DNA of 64,000 nt, taken from positions 248,001-312,000 of the forward strand of contig NZ_WTYY01000002.1 in assembly GCF_009827405.1 (NCBI RefSeq), read 5' to 3'. Source of the DNA: Alteraurantiacibacter aestuarii. Lineage in GTDB: Bacteria; Pseudomonadota; Alphaproteobacteria; Sphingomonadales; Sphingomonadaceae. The number at the start of each line of letters is the position of its first letter. Within the stretch, counting starts at the first letter, position 1. The notes below the pieces were generated by a model. That model ran no database searches. It had not been told where the DNA came from and worked only from the letters and a program-made list of their open reading frames with translations. Below, in pieces: positions 1-8,283 of this stretch. The translations under genes and the position numbers were made by a program.

Positions 1-908
1 TCACCCACGAACTGCACGGCAAGAATGACCTGTGGGACGGGGAGACCAATATCGAGCGGGTCGGCTATCTGACAGACCTGCTGGGTGATCGCGCGGTGGA
101 AGTGCTGGAACAGCGCGCGAAGGGCGATCAGCCGTTCTTCCTCAATCTCAACTTCACCGCCCCGCACTGGCCGTGGGAAGGTCCCGATGACGAGGGCGAA
201 GCCTTGCGGTTGAAGGCCCGGACCGATGATCCCATGCCGATCATCCACTGGGATGGCGGCGACATGGCCACCTATGCCGCGATGATGCGCAATCTGGATG
301 AGAATGTGGCCAAGGTCACCGCCGCGCTGGAGCGTCTGGGATTGGCAGACAACACCGTGGTGGTGTTCACATCGGACAATGGCGGGGAGCGTTTCTCTAA
401 GACCTGGCCGTTCAACGGCCGCAAGACCGAGCTGCTGGAAGGCGGATTGCGCATTCCCGCCATCGTGCGCTGGCCGGGGCTGGCCAGGCCCGGCAGCGAG
501 AATGACGTTCCGGTGATGACGATGGACTGGCTGCCCACCTTCCTGGCGGCGGCAGGCGGCGCGCCCGATCCGGCCCGCCCGACCGATGGCCTCGATATTC
601 GCAGCGCCATTGCCGGCCGCAACCTGCCGCAGCGCACCTTGTTCTGGCGCTTTGCCAATCATGACCAGAAGGCGGCGCGCCGCGGAAACCAGAAATACCT
701 GCAGATCGGCACCAATGCCTTCCTGTTCGATGTGGTGGCTGACCCGATGGAGCGCGCCAATCTGAAGGAGCGGCGGGCGACGGACTTCCACTCCCTGCGC
801 GCGGAATGGAACAGCTGGAACGCCACCATGCTGCCACCCGATCCGCAGGCCGGGCGGCACGGCTTTACCGGTGCGCAGCTGGCCGAATATTACGGCGTGG
901 ACAGCTAG
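1..908 (+). CDS. sulfatase, 5' end cut by window edge
   Basis: This is the C-terminal 301 residues of a type I sulfatase (alkaline-phosphatase-like fold), which hydrolyses sulfate esters. The frame is open from base 3 and ends at TAG 906-908. Seen: the block TAPHWPWEG, the metal-site region FTSDNGGERFS and LLEGGLRIP, all shared almost word for word with the second sulfatase at 5226-6656. The catalytic Cys/Ser motif and the signal peptide lie to the left of the window. Its stop overlaps the stop of the convergent LysR gene by 4 bp. By eye more than half of the residues match the second sulfatase, so the two are close paralogues. The substrate cannot be read from sequence. Confidence 0.9.
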   Translation, partial: THELHGKNDLWDGETNIERVGYLTDLLGDRAVEVLEQRAKGDQPFFLNLNFTAPHWPWEGPDDEGEALRLKARTDDPMPIIHWDGGDMATYAAMMRNLDENVAKVTAALERLGLADNTVVVFTSDNGGERFSKTWPFNGRKTELLEGGLRIPAIVRWPGLARPGSENDVPVMTMDWLPTFLAAAGGAPDPARPTDGLDIRSAIAGRNLPQRTLFWRFANHDQKAARRGNQKYLQIGTNAFLFDVVADPMERANLKERRATDFHSLRAEWNSWNATMLPPDPQAGRHGFTGAQLAEYYGVDS

Positions 909-1858
909 GCAGGGACGGTCTTGCGCGTGCGCCGGATGGCGGGATAGTCAGGATCGTCCAGCACGCTGGAGATCAGGAAATCCTCCACCAGATTGCAGTT
1001 GGGATCAGTGCCCAGATCCTTGCGGAAATACAGCATGCGCCAGTCTTCCAGCGACTTGAGCATGATCACGTCCTTGCGCATGGCTGGCGGCAGGATCGCG
1101 TCCGACAGGCTGGCCACTCCCAGCCCGCGATCGAGCATGGCCGCCATCACATCATAATATTGCGTATGGCCGATGATGTGGCGCGGGATGATCCCGTGCC
1201 GTTCGTAATTGCGCAGCACCTCACGCTCCTGCTTGCTGGTGGCCTTGGGCAGGATGAAGGGCAGCTTGTTGAGCGCCTCGGCAGTCATCGGCAGGTCATG
1301 CCCCTCGGCATATTTGCGGTGGCCGTAAACGCCCCCGCGCACCATCGCCAGTTCGCGAAACTGGTTGAGCACGGGATGATCGGCGCGCTGGTTGATCAGG
1401 GCGAAATCGAACTGGCCGCTTTCCACCGCGCGGATCAGCTGGCCAAATGGCCACTGCGCCTCGAACTCCAGCTCTATGTCCGGATGGGCGCCAAAGAACT
1501 GGTCCAGCTTGCGCCGGACATAGGCATCGAACATGCCCTGCCCCACCAGAACCTTGAAGCGGACCTTGCGCTCAACCTCCTCGCAATTCTTGCGGCGGTG
1601 CGCCGCCAGCACCTCGCCCGCAATCTGGAACTTGCGCAGATCGTCCAGGAAGGCCAGCCCCTCTGCCCGCAAGGTCGGGCGGCGACCCGGCTTGCGATCG
1701 AACAGTTCCACGCCCAGCTGCTCCTCCAGAACCTTGATCTGGTTGCTGACCGAAGCCTGTGAAATTCCTAGCAATTCCGCGCTGCGGCCAAAGCTGCGAG
1801 TGGTGGCGAGGCTGGAGAAGACTTCCAGCTGGCGAAGAGTGAATGGCAGGCTTGGCAT
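905..1858 (-). CDS. LysR-family transcriptional regulator
   Basis: A 317-residue LysR-type regulator. The N-terminal winged helix-turn-helix (about residues 5-65) contains FTLRQLEVFSSL and SQASVSNQIKVLEEQLG. A periplasmic-binding-like effector domain follows (about 90-300). The longest frame begins at GTG 1876, but ATG 1858 is preferred because an AAAGGA Shine-Dalgarno lies 6 nt upstream. The gene diverges from the TonB receptor at 1983 and converges on the first sulfatase. LysR regulators usually control the divergent neighbour, so the receptor and the sulfatases are its likely targets (inference). The inducer is unknown. Confidence 0.9.
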   Translation of the reverse strand: MPSLPFTLRQLEVFSSLATTRSFGRSAELLGISQASVSNQIKVLEEQLGVELFDRKPGRRPTLRAEGLAFLDDLRKFQIAGEVLAAHRRKNCEEVERKVRFKVLVGQGMFDAYVRRKLDQFFGAHPDIELEFEAQWPFGQLIRAVESGQFDFALINQRADHPVLNQFRELAMVRGGVYGHRKYAEGHDLPMTAEALNKLPFILPKATSKQEREVLRNYERHGIIPRHIIGHTQYYDVMAAMLDRGLGVASLSDAILPPAMRKDVIMLKSLEDWRMLYFRKDLGTDPNCNLVEDFLISSVLDDPDYPAIRRTRKTVPA

Positions 1859-1982
1859 TATGGGTCCTTTCCGCACCTATAACTTCAAACCTATCTATTG
1901 TCATCACTTTGCCATGCGTTGCTATTGAACCGGATCAGGCGGCATTCCCCCGCCAAGTTGTTTAGGGGGAGGAAAACCTAGC
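1859..1982. promoter_or_regulatory. divergent control region between LysR gene and TonB receptor
   Basis: This 124-bp gap must hold both promoters. Seen: the hexamer ACCTAT twice in direct orientation at 1875-1880 and 1889-1894, a TTGTCA at 1898-1903 followed after 16 bp by TGCTAT (1920-1925), which is a plausible but weak sigma70-type pair for the receptor, and a strong GGGGGAGGA Shine-Dalgarno just before ATG 1983. The ACCTAT pair is a candidate LysR half-site arrangement. This is pattern reading only. Confidence 0.35.
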
Positions 1983-4900
1983 ATGTCTCTTACAAAGAGT
2001 TATGCGCGTCAGTCGGCGCGCAATACGCGTATTTGGCTCACTTGCGGTGCAAGCGCATTGGCCATGGTTCTGGGGTCCACAGCCGTTCAGGCGCAGGATG
2101 CAGATGCAGACGACACCGAGGAAAAGGGTGATACCATCCTCGTCACCGGTTCGCGTCTGGCCATTCCATCGGGCATGGATACGGCCAATCCGGTGACGTC
2201 GATCAACGAAGAGGAAATCGACAACCTCGATCCGGGCACGCTGATCCAGGCGATGAACAACCTGCCGATCTTCGTGAACAACGATACGCCCAACAGCAAC
2301 GCAGGCTTCTTTGCCCGCGCCGGCACCGGCAACCTCAACCTGCGTGGTCTTGGCGTGAACCGCACGCTGACACTGCTCAACGGGCGCCGGGTTTCGCCGA
2401 CGACCGCCTTTGGCGGTGCCGATATCAACCTTATCCCTGCCGCCATGCTCAAGGGCGTGGAGAACGTGACCGGCGGCGCTTCGGCAGCCTACGGTACCGA
2501 TGCTGTCGCAGGCGTGACCAACTTCCTGCTCGACACCCGGTTCACCGGCCTGGAAATCAATCTGCAGGGCGGCATCACCGAACGGGGCGACGGCGACAAT
2601 TACGAAGGCAGTATTTCCTACGGTACTTCCGTCGGCGATCGCGGCCACCTGCTGCTGTCGGCAGAAGCCAACAAGATGAACGGCATTTTCGATTACAGCG
2701 GCCGCAACTGGTACCAGGCCTTTGGCCTGCTCGATTCAGATGGCGACGGCATTGATGAAGTGTGGCCGAATGTTCATTCGTCGCGGGTCAGCTTTGACGG
2801 GATTGTCAGTCAGGCGGGCTTCTCGCTGAATGGCTATCAGTTCGATGGCGACGGCCCCGCCACCCCCTATCAGCTGGGTGTGGCATCCGATGGTACTGTC
2901 GGTGGCTTCGATTCCCGCACCTCGGGCGGCAACGGGGATGACATCAACTGCGGAGAAGTCTGCAACGTCTTCCCCGATACGGATCGTTATTCGCTGTTCG
3001 CCTATTTCGACTACGAACTGACCGATAATTTCAAGGTCTTTGCGCAATATATGCGCGGCTACAGCCACCTGTACGAAAACGCCACTCCGCGCGGTTCGTT
3101 CGTCGGCTTCCCGACCACGCTGACGATCTATCAGGACAACTTCTTCCTCAACCGCGATCATCCCGAAATTGCCCAGGCGATGGAGGACGAAAATGTCGCC
3201 TCCTTCGCACTGCGCCGGATGTGCTCTGTCGAGGATTGCGGCAATCTCTATTACGAGGAATGGAGCACGCAGAACATCGGAACGGTCGGCTTCGAAGCGG
3301 AAATCGACAACAACGGTTTCCTCGATGGCTGGCGTGTCGATGGCTATTACCAGTACAGCCATTCCCAGAAGAAGTGGGACCAGTTCGGCCTGCGCGTGGA
3401 CCGCATCTTTGCTTCAATCGATGCCGTGGACGATGGCACTGGCAACGCAGTTTGCCGTGTAACCCAGTTCGGCAGCACCGATTTCCCCGGTTGCGAGCCG
3501 ATCAACCTGTTCGGTCGCGGCAATGCCAGCCCCGAAGCGGTTGATTACGTGACCGGCATGGACCCGGGCCAGCAGATCACCACGCCGCTGTTCTTCGCGG
3601 ATTCGGGCTTCGATCTGGGCATCACCGATTCCTACACATCGACCCCCGGCAAGCGTGCGATCACCACCTTCGAACAGCATTTTGCCGAACTCAGCTTTGC
3701 CGGCAACGTGTTCGATCTGCCGGCCGGCCCAGTGTCGCTGGCCTTTGGCGGGTCCTATCGTCAGGACTCGATCTACCAGGTCAACCGTGACCCGGCCAAT
3801 CCGACCTCCAACCACGATAGCGGACGTCCGGTGCTCTGCTCGGGCGAGTCGCCCGGCCTGCGCGGCGTGAGCGGTGACTGCAACAACACCGTGGCCACGC
3901 AATATTCGAAGGTTTCGAATATCCGCGGCGGAGCGGACGTGAAGGAACTGTTCGGTGAAGTGCTGCTGCCGATTTTCGATACCGGAAGCGGGCAACGGGC
4001 AGGTCTCAACATGGCCGGTCGCTGGGCCGACTATGAAGGCTCAGGCACGATCTGGTCCTACAAGACCAGCCTCGACTTCTCGGTCTATGAAGACCTCAGG
4101 CTTCGCGGCACCTACTCGCGTGACGTTCGCGCTGCGAACCTCAACGAACGGTTCAACAAGACCGGCGGCATCGGTACGGTCACTGATCCGCGTATCTCGC
4201 AGGCCGATATCGATGCCTGTAATGCGCTGAACGATCCGGACCTGGCCTGTAGCGCCAGCTACAGCGTCACCACCTTCTCTGGCGGCAACCCCAACGTCGC
4301 CCCGGAAAAGGCCGACACGCTGACCGCAGGTGTGGTGTTCCAGCCAGACTTCCTGCCCGGCTTCTCGGCATCGCTGGACTGGTTCCGGGTGGATGTGAAG
4401 GGCGCCATTGGCCAGGTTGGCCTGTCCGAAGTTGCCCGTCGCTGTTACGAAGACGAGGATCCGATTTTCTGTAATCTGATCACCGAAAGCACATCACAAG
4501 TCACAGACGCCGGCGGCTTCCCGCTGATGCAGCTGGTTGGCGACCAATTTGTCAACGTCGCCAGATCCTATGTCGAAGGTATCGATCTCGAACTCGGCTA
4601 CAACACCGACATCGATATTCTTGGCGGCGGTGACGAGCGGCTTTCGCTGCGCGGCTTTGCCACCTGGCTGCTGGAACGCTCGAACACGGGTGCCGCTACT
4701 CCGGCGAACAACTTCGACCCTCAGCCGACCAGGCTCGACGGCTTCGGATCGTTCCCCAAGTTCAGGGGCACGGGCTTCGTTTCCTACAACAACGGGCCGT
4801 TCAACGCTGTCTTTACCGGCCGCGTCATCGGCAGCAGCCTGATCCAGAACATCGCCACGCAGGGCGCAACCGGGATCACCGTCGAGAACAACCAGATCCC

Positions 4901-5114
4901 GTCAGTGTTCTATGTCGATACAAGGTTCAACTATGATCTGGATATCGGGAACACCCGGGCCCAGCTGTCACTGTCGATCACCAATCTGTTCGACAAGGAC
5001 CCGCCGGTTGTGGCGACCTACAGCTTCTTTACCGCAGCTGCGACGCAGACCTTCAATTCCCTGCATGACGTTCTGGGACGTCGCTATACGCTGGGTGTGA
5101 AGTTCCGCATGTAA
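1983..5114 (+). CDS. TonB-dependent outer-membrane receptor
   Basis: A 1043-residue outer-membrane receptor for TonB/ExbBD-energised uptake. An N-terminal signal peptide ends near AVQAQ (about residue 38). A TonB box (DTILVTG, about 50-56) follows, then a plug domain with LRGLGVNRTLTLLNGRR and GGASAAYGTDAVAGVTN. A large beta-barrel runs to the C-terminal strand RRYTLGVKFRM. The length and plug wording match the large receptors common in sphingomonads. ATG 1983 has a strong GGAGGA Shine-Dalgarno. It lies between a divergent LysR gene and a downstream sulfatase, so its ligand is probably a sulfated molecule too large or too charged for porins (inference). Two hairpins follow the stop codon. Confidence 0.96.
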   Translation: MSLTKSYARQSARNTRIWLTCGASALAMVLGSTAVQAQDADADDTEEKGDTILVTGSRLAIPSGMDTANPVTSINEEEIDNLDPGTLIQAMNNLPIFVNNDTPNSNAGFFARAGTGNLNLRGLGVNRTLTLLNGRRVSPTTAFGGADINLIPAAMLKGVENVTGGASAAYGTDAVAGVTNFLLDTRFTGLEINLQGGITERGDGDNYEGSISYGTSVGDRGHLLLSAEANKMNGIFDYSGRNWYQAFGLLDSDGDGIDEVWPNVHSSRVSFDGIVSQAGFSLNGYQFDGDGPATPYQLGVASDGTVGGFDSRTSGGNGDDINCGEVCNVFPDTDRYSLFAYFDYELTDNFKVFAQYMRGYSHLYENATPRGSFVGFPTTLTIYQDNFFLNRDHPEIAQAMEDENVASFALRRMCSVEDCGNLYYEEWSTQNIGTVGFEAEIDNNGFLDGWRVDGYYQYSHSQKKWDQFGLRVDRIFASIDAVDDGTGNAVCRVTQFGSTDFPGCEPINLFGRGNASPEAVDYVTGMDPGQQITTPLFFADSGFDLGITDSYTSTPGKRAITTFEQHFAELSFAGNVFDLPAGPVSLAFGGSYRQDSIYQVNRDPANPTSNHDSGRPVLCSGESPGLRGVSGDCNNTVATQYSKVSNIRGGADVKELFGEVLLPIFDTGSGQRAGLNMAGRWADYEGSGTIWSYKTSLDFSVYEDLRLRGTYSRDVRAANLNERFNKTGGIGTVTDPRISQADIDACNALNDPDLACSASYSVTTFSGGNPNVAPEKADTLTAGVVFQPDFLPGFSASLDWFRVDVKGAIGQVGLSEVARRCYEDEDPIFCNLITESTSQVTDAGGFPLMQLVGDQFVNVARSYVEGIDLELGYNTDIDILGGGDERLSLRGFATWLLERSNTGAATPANNFDPQPTRLDGFGSFPKFRGTGFVSYNNGPFNAVFTGRVIGSSLIQNIATQGATGITVENNQIPSVFYVDTRFNYDLDIGNTRAQLSLSITNLFDKDPPVVATYSFFTAAATQTFNSLHDVLGRRYTLGVKFRM

Positions 5115-5119
5115 ACTTT

Positions 5120-5182
5120 GCACGGCAGGCTCAGCCGTGCCAATTGGCAGGGTCGGTGTCCCACCATAACACCGGCCCTGCC
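5120..5182 (+). promoter_or_regulatory. two strong hairpins between TonB receptor and sulfatase
   Basis: Two perfect or near-perfect inverted repeats follow the receptor stop codon at 5114. Hairpin 1 pairs 5120-5126 with 5134-5140 (7 bp, 7-nt loop). Hairpin 2 pairs 5146-5159 with 5169-5182 (14 bp with one G-U wobble, 9-nt loop). No T tract follows, so a simple intrinsic terminator is less likely than a partial terminator or an mRNA-stabilising 3' structure that would let the receptor be made in excess of the sulfatase. The structures would lie inside the longest sulfatase frame (from 5118), which argues for a later start. Confidence 0.55.
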
Positions 5183-5225
5183 CTCCCATTTCTCCCCGAC
5201 CCATTACAAGAAGGGTAAGCTGATC

Positions 5226-6656
5226 TTGACCGAGCGGAAAACAACTTCCGGGATGACGCGCCGGAATGCCATCAAGGGCGCAATCGGCACCGCCGCATTG
5301 ACGGTCAGCATTCCGGGGCTGGCCCATACGCCCGGCCGCAAGCCCAACTTCCTGTTCATCATGGCTGACGATCTGGGTTATGCCGACCTGTCCTGTTACG
5401 GGCGGCGCGAATACAGAACGCCGGTTCTCGATAGTCTGGCCGCGCAGGGCATGCAGTTCATGCATGGCTATGCCAACAGCGCCGTATGTTCCTCCACCCG
5501 CGTGGGGCTGATCACCGGGCGCTATCAATATCGCATTCCGGTGGGCCTGGAAGAGCCGCTGGAAAATCCCGACCTGGGCATGGACCCGTCGCATCCGACC
5601 ATGCCCTCCCTGCTCAAGCAGCAGGGCTATCACACCGCGCTGGTGGGCAAGTGGCACATGGGCCGCCTGCCCAATTTCGGCCCGATGAAGAGCGGTTATG
5701 ACGAATTCTGGGGCAATCGCGGCGGCGGGGTGGATTACTTCACCCACAAGATCGCCGGTGCGAATGACATGTGGGACGGCGACGTCCAGATAGAGGAAGT
5801 CGGCTATTATACCGACCTGCTGGCCGATCGCTCCATCGAATATCTCGAAGCGCGCGCGCAGGAAGCGGACAAGCCGTGGCTGCTGTCGCTGCACTTCACC
5901 GCGCCGCACTGGCCGTGGGAAGGCAATAATGCCAGCGGTCAGGCTGAAAGCGAGCGGCTCGACCAGCAGCCCGCCACCGACGATCTGAACATCACCCATT
6001 TCGATGGCGGCACGATGGCGACCTATGCACAGATGGTCACCAGCATGGATGCCAATATCGGCCGCATCCTGACCAGGCTGGCTGATCTTGGGATGGAACA
6101 GGATACGGTGGTCATCTTCACCAGCGACAATGGCGGGGAGCGTTTCTCCGACACATGGCCGTTCAAGGGCATGAAGACAGAGCTGCTGGAAGGCGGCATT
6201 CGCGTGCCGCTGATCATCAAGTGGCCGGGGCTGACCGCACCGGGATCAACCAGCGATGTGCCCGCCATGTCGATGGATTTCCTGCCCACCATGCTGGCGG
6301 CAGCAGGCGGCGCGCCCGATCCCGCCTATCCCAGCGACGGCATAGACCTGCATCCGGCGCTGGCCGGGATCACCCTGCCCGATCGCACCATGTACTGGCG
6401 GTACTGGAGCAAGACCCAGCGCGCTGTGCGCCGCGGCCGCTATAAATACCTGAAGATCAATGAGAACGAATTCCTGTTCGACGTGATCGAGGACCCGCAG
6501 GAGAGGGGCAATCTGAAGGATCGCCTGCCCGATGTCTTTGCCGATCTGAAGCAGGCATGGATCGAGTGGAACGGGCACATGCTGCATGATCCCAATGCCC
6601 GCAGCTATGGCTTTGAGCCGCGCCATCTGGCCGATCACTACGACTGGAACAGTTAG
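5226..6656 (+). CDS. sulfatase with Tat-like signal peptide
   Basis: Type I sulfatase of about 476 residues. The active-site signature is C-S-S-T-R (Cys88 from the chosen start), where the Cys would be oxidised to formylglycine; most relatives have Pro or Ala at the third position. Metal-site blocks FLFIMADDLGYAD and FTSDNGGERFS are present. The N-terminus carries TRRNAIK followed by a hydrophobic stretch ending at GLAH, a twin-arginine-type signal, so folded export to the periplasm is likely. Start: TTG 5226 has AAGAAGGG about 10 nt upstream; ATG 5253 is the alternative. The frame is open back to 5118, but that stretch holds the two hairpins. Substrate unknown; probably co-expressed with the TonB receptor. 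Confidence 0.92.
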   Translation: MTERKTTSGMTRRNAIKGAIGTAALTVSIPGLAHTPGRKPNFLFIMADDLGYADLSCYGRREYRTPVLDSLAAQGMQFMHGYANSAVCSSTRVGLITGRYQYRIPVGLEEPLENPDLGMDPSHPTMPSLLKQQGYHTALVGKWHMGRLPNFGPMKSGYDEFWGNRGGGVDYFTHKIAGANDMWDGDVQIEEVGYYTDLLADRSIEYLEARAQEADKPWLLSLHFTAPHWPWEGNNASGQAESERLDQQPATDDLNITHFDGGTMATYAQMVTSMDANIGRILTRLADLGMEQDTVVIFTSDNGGERFSDTWPFKGMKTELLEGGIRVPLIIKWPGLTAPGSTSDVPAMSMDFLPTMLAAAGGAPDPAYPSDGIDLHPALAGITLPDRTMYWRYWSKTQRAVRRGRYKYLKINENEFLFDVIEDPQERGNLKDRLPDVFADLKQAWIEWNGHMLHDPNARSYGFEPRHLADHYDWNS

Positions 6657-6684
6657 AACGAGGTTCCGACCTTGGGAGAGGGGG

Positions 6685-6712
6685 CGGGCGAGCTGGGCAA
6701 CCGGCTCGCCCG
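6685..6712 (+). terminator. intrinsic terminator after sulfatase
   Basis: A 9-bp perfect GC-rich stem (6685-6693 with 6704-6712, 10-nt loop) is followed by TTTCGTTT. It lies 28 bp past the sulfatase stop codon and also separates it from the convergent MFS gene. Confidence 0.7.
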
Positions 6713-6764
6713 TTTCGTTTGGGCCCGTTTCGTTTTGGCCTGAATCGTCTTGGACTGATTGCTA

Positions 6765-8183
6765 TCAGTTGGCCGGTGCCTGTACGCCCTGTCCGCCTTG
6801 GCCGCCGTGCCCCTCTTGGCCGCCCTGCATGGCCACGCCGCCGATCATTCCCTTGTTCATGACCCCCAGCACGGTGATCAGCACGGCAATGATCAGCGCC
6901 GGAATGGCGGCTGCCAGCATGATCGTCTCCAGCCGCAGCGATGCCGCCAGTGCCATGCCGCCCAGCGCCGGGAAGATCACCCCGCCAAAGCGGCCCATCG
7001 CCCCGGCCCAGCCAATGCCGCTGCTGCGCATTTCGGGCGGATAGCCCAGCGTGGCCAGATTGTTGATGCCGGTCTGTCCGCCCACCTGGCAGAAATTCCA
7101 CACGATCAACGCGGCGATCACCATCACCGCCACTTGCGCATCGACCTGGCCGATGGCGTAAATCGCCAACGCATCAACCACGAAGAACACCGCCAGCACC
7201 TTGTACGGATTGATGCGGTCCATCAGCCAGCCCATGGTCAAAGTGCCCGCCGCACCGCCAAAATAACCGATGATCATGTAATAGGCGAAGTCGGTCAGCG
7301 GCACATCGCGCATTTCCAGCATGAAGGTGGCCAGCCAATTGGCCAGCAGCGCAATATTGCCCAGCGAGAAGAAGCAGATCGCAAACAGCAGGATCGTCTG
7401 CATGCGGAAGCGCGGACCGAACATGGCGAGCGGACCCAGCCGCTCCACTTCGGCCTGATCGCCCATATGGAACACTTCATTGCCGGTCAGTTCGACTGCC
7501 GGATCAAGCCGCCGCAGCATCCCGGGAATGCGCGGATCGGCGCTGTTGCGGTTGACGCGGAAGGACACGCTTTCGGGGATGGTCAGCAGCAAAAGCATTG
7601 CCGCCAAGGGCACAATCCCGCCAATGATGAAGAAAATCTGCCAGCCGTGATCTTCCAGCAGCAGCGTAACCATGAAACCGCTGCCCAGATTGCCGCCCGA
7701 AAAGCACACCAGCGCAATCGACATGAACAGCGCGCGGCGGCGCTTGGGCGTGGCCTCGGCAATGATCGCCAGACCAACAGGCAGCATGGCGGAAAAGAAG
7801 ATGCCGGCAATCCCGCGCAGCACCGCCAGCATGGTAAAACCGCTGGACCATGCAGCCCACAGGGTCAGCGAGCCAAAGGCCAGCAGGCACAGCGCCAGCA
7901 CCGGCTTGCGCCCGATCCGGTCAGCCAGCGGGGGAATGATGATCGCGCCCAGCAGCATGCCCCATTGCTGATTGGTGACGACGGGGGCCATATCGACCGA
8001 TTCGCCGCCCAGCCCCACGGCGATGGCGGGCAGGATCTTGCCCAGAAAATACATGTCGAACCCGTCCATGAACAGGACGATCGAACAGACAATCAGCGTC
8101 ACGATCTCGCGCCAGCCGATGTCTCTCTCATCGATGAAGGCGGCGACATCAAAACGGTGTTCGCCAGTGGCACCTGCGGCCAT
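6765..8183 (-). CDS. MFS transporter, aromatic-acid:H+ symporter type
   Basis: A 472-residue inner-membrane permease with twelve predicted membrane segments. Seen: the AAHS-like N-terminal block FMDGFDMYFLGKILPAI, the MFS loop 2-3 motif PPLADRIGRKP, and a second half ending near residue 445. The C-terminus carries an unusual Gly/Gln-rich cytoplasmic tail (QGGQEGHGGQGGQG). ATG 8183 has a GGGAGG Shine-Dalgarno. Members of the aromatic acid:H+ symporter family take up benzoate-like acids. Next to the sulfatases and TonB receptor it may import the desulfated product (inference). It is convergent to the sulfatase across the terminator at 6685-6712. Confidence 0.85.
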   Translation of the reverse strand: MAAGATGEHRFDVAAFIDERDIGWREIVTLIVCSIVLFMDGFDMYFLGKILPAIAVGLGGESVDMAPVVTNQQWGMLLGAIIIPPLADRIGRKPVLALCLLAFGSLTLWAAWSSGFTMLAVLRGIAGIFFSAMLPVGLAIIAEATPKRRRALFMSIALVCFSGGNLGSGFMVTLLLEDHGWQIFFIIGGIVPLAAMLLLLTIPESVSFRVNRNSADPRIPGMLRRLDPAVELTGNEVFHMGDQAEVERLGPLAMFGPRFRMQTILLFAICFFSLGNIALLANWLATFMLEMRDVPLTDFAYYMIIGYFGGAAGTLTMGWLMDRINPYKVLAVFFVVDALAIYAIGQVDAQVAVMVIAALIVWNFCQVGGQTGINNLATLGYPPEMRSSGIGWAGAMGRFGGVIFPALGGMALAASLRLETIMLAAAIPALIIAVLITVLGVMNKGMIGGVAMQGGQEGHGGQGGQGVQAPAN

Positions 8184-8283
8184 TATCGCCCCCTCCCAAG
8201 GACAGTGTCAAAGGGGGAGAGTGGCGGCGCGCAGGCTCCGCGTCAATGCGCCGCTTGTATCAAACTGTGGCCGGATCGGCGCG

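Noticed and set aside
5118..5225. N-terminal extension of the second sulfatase from TTG 5118
   Set aside because: The extension would translate through two hairpins, lacks a Shine-Dalgarno and would bury the twin-arginine signal about 45 residues inside.
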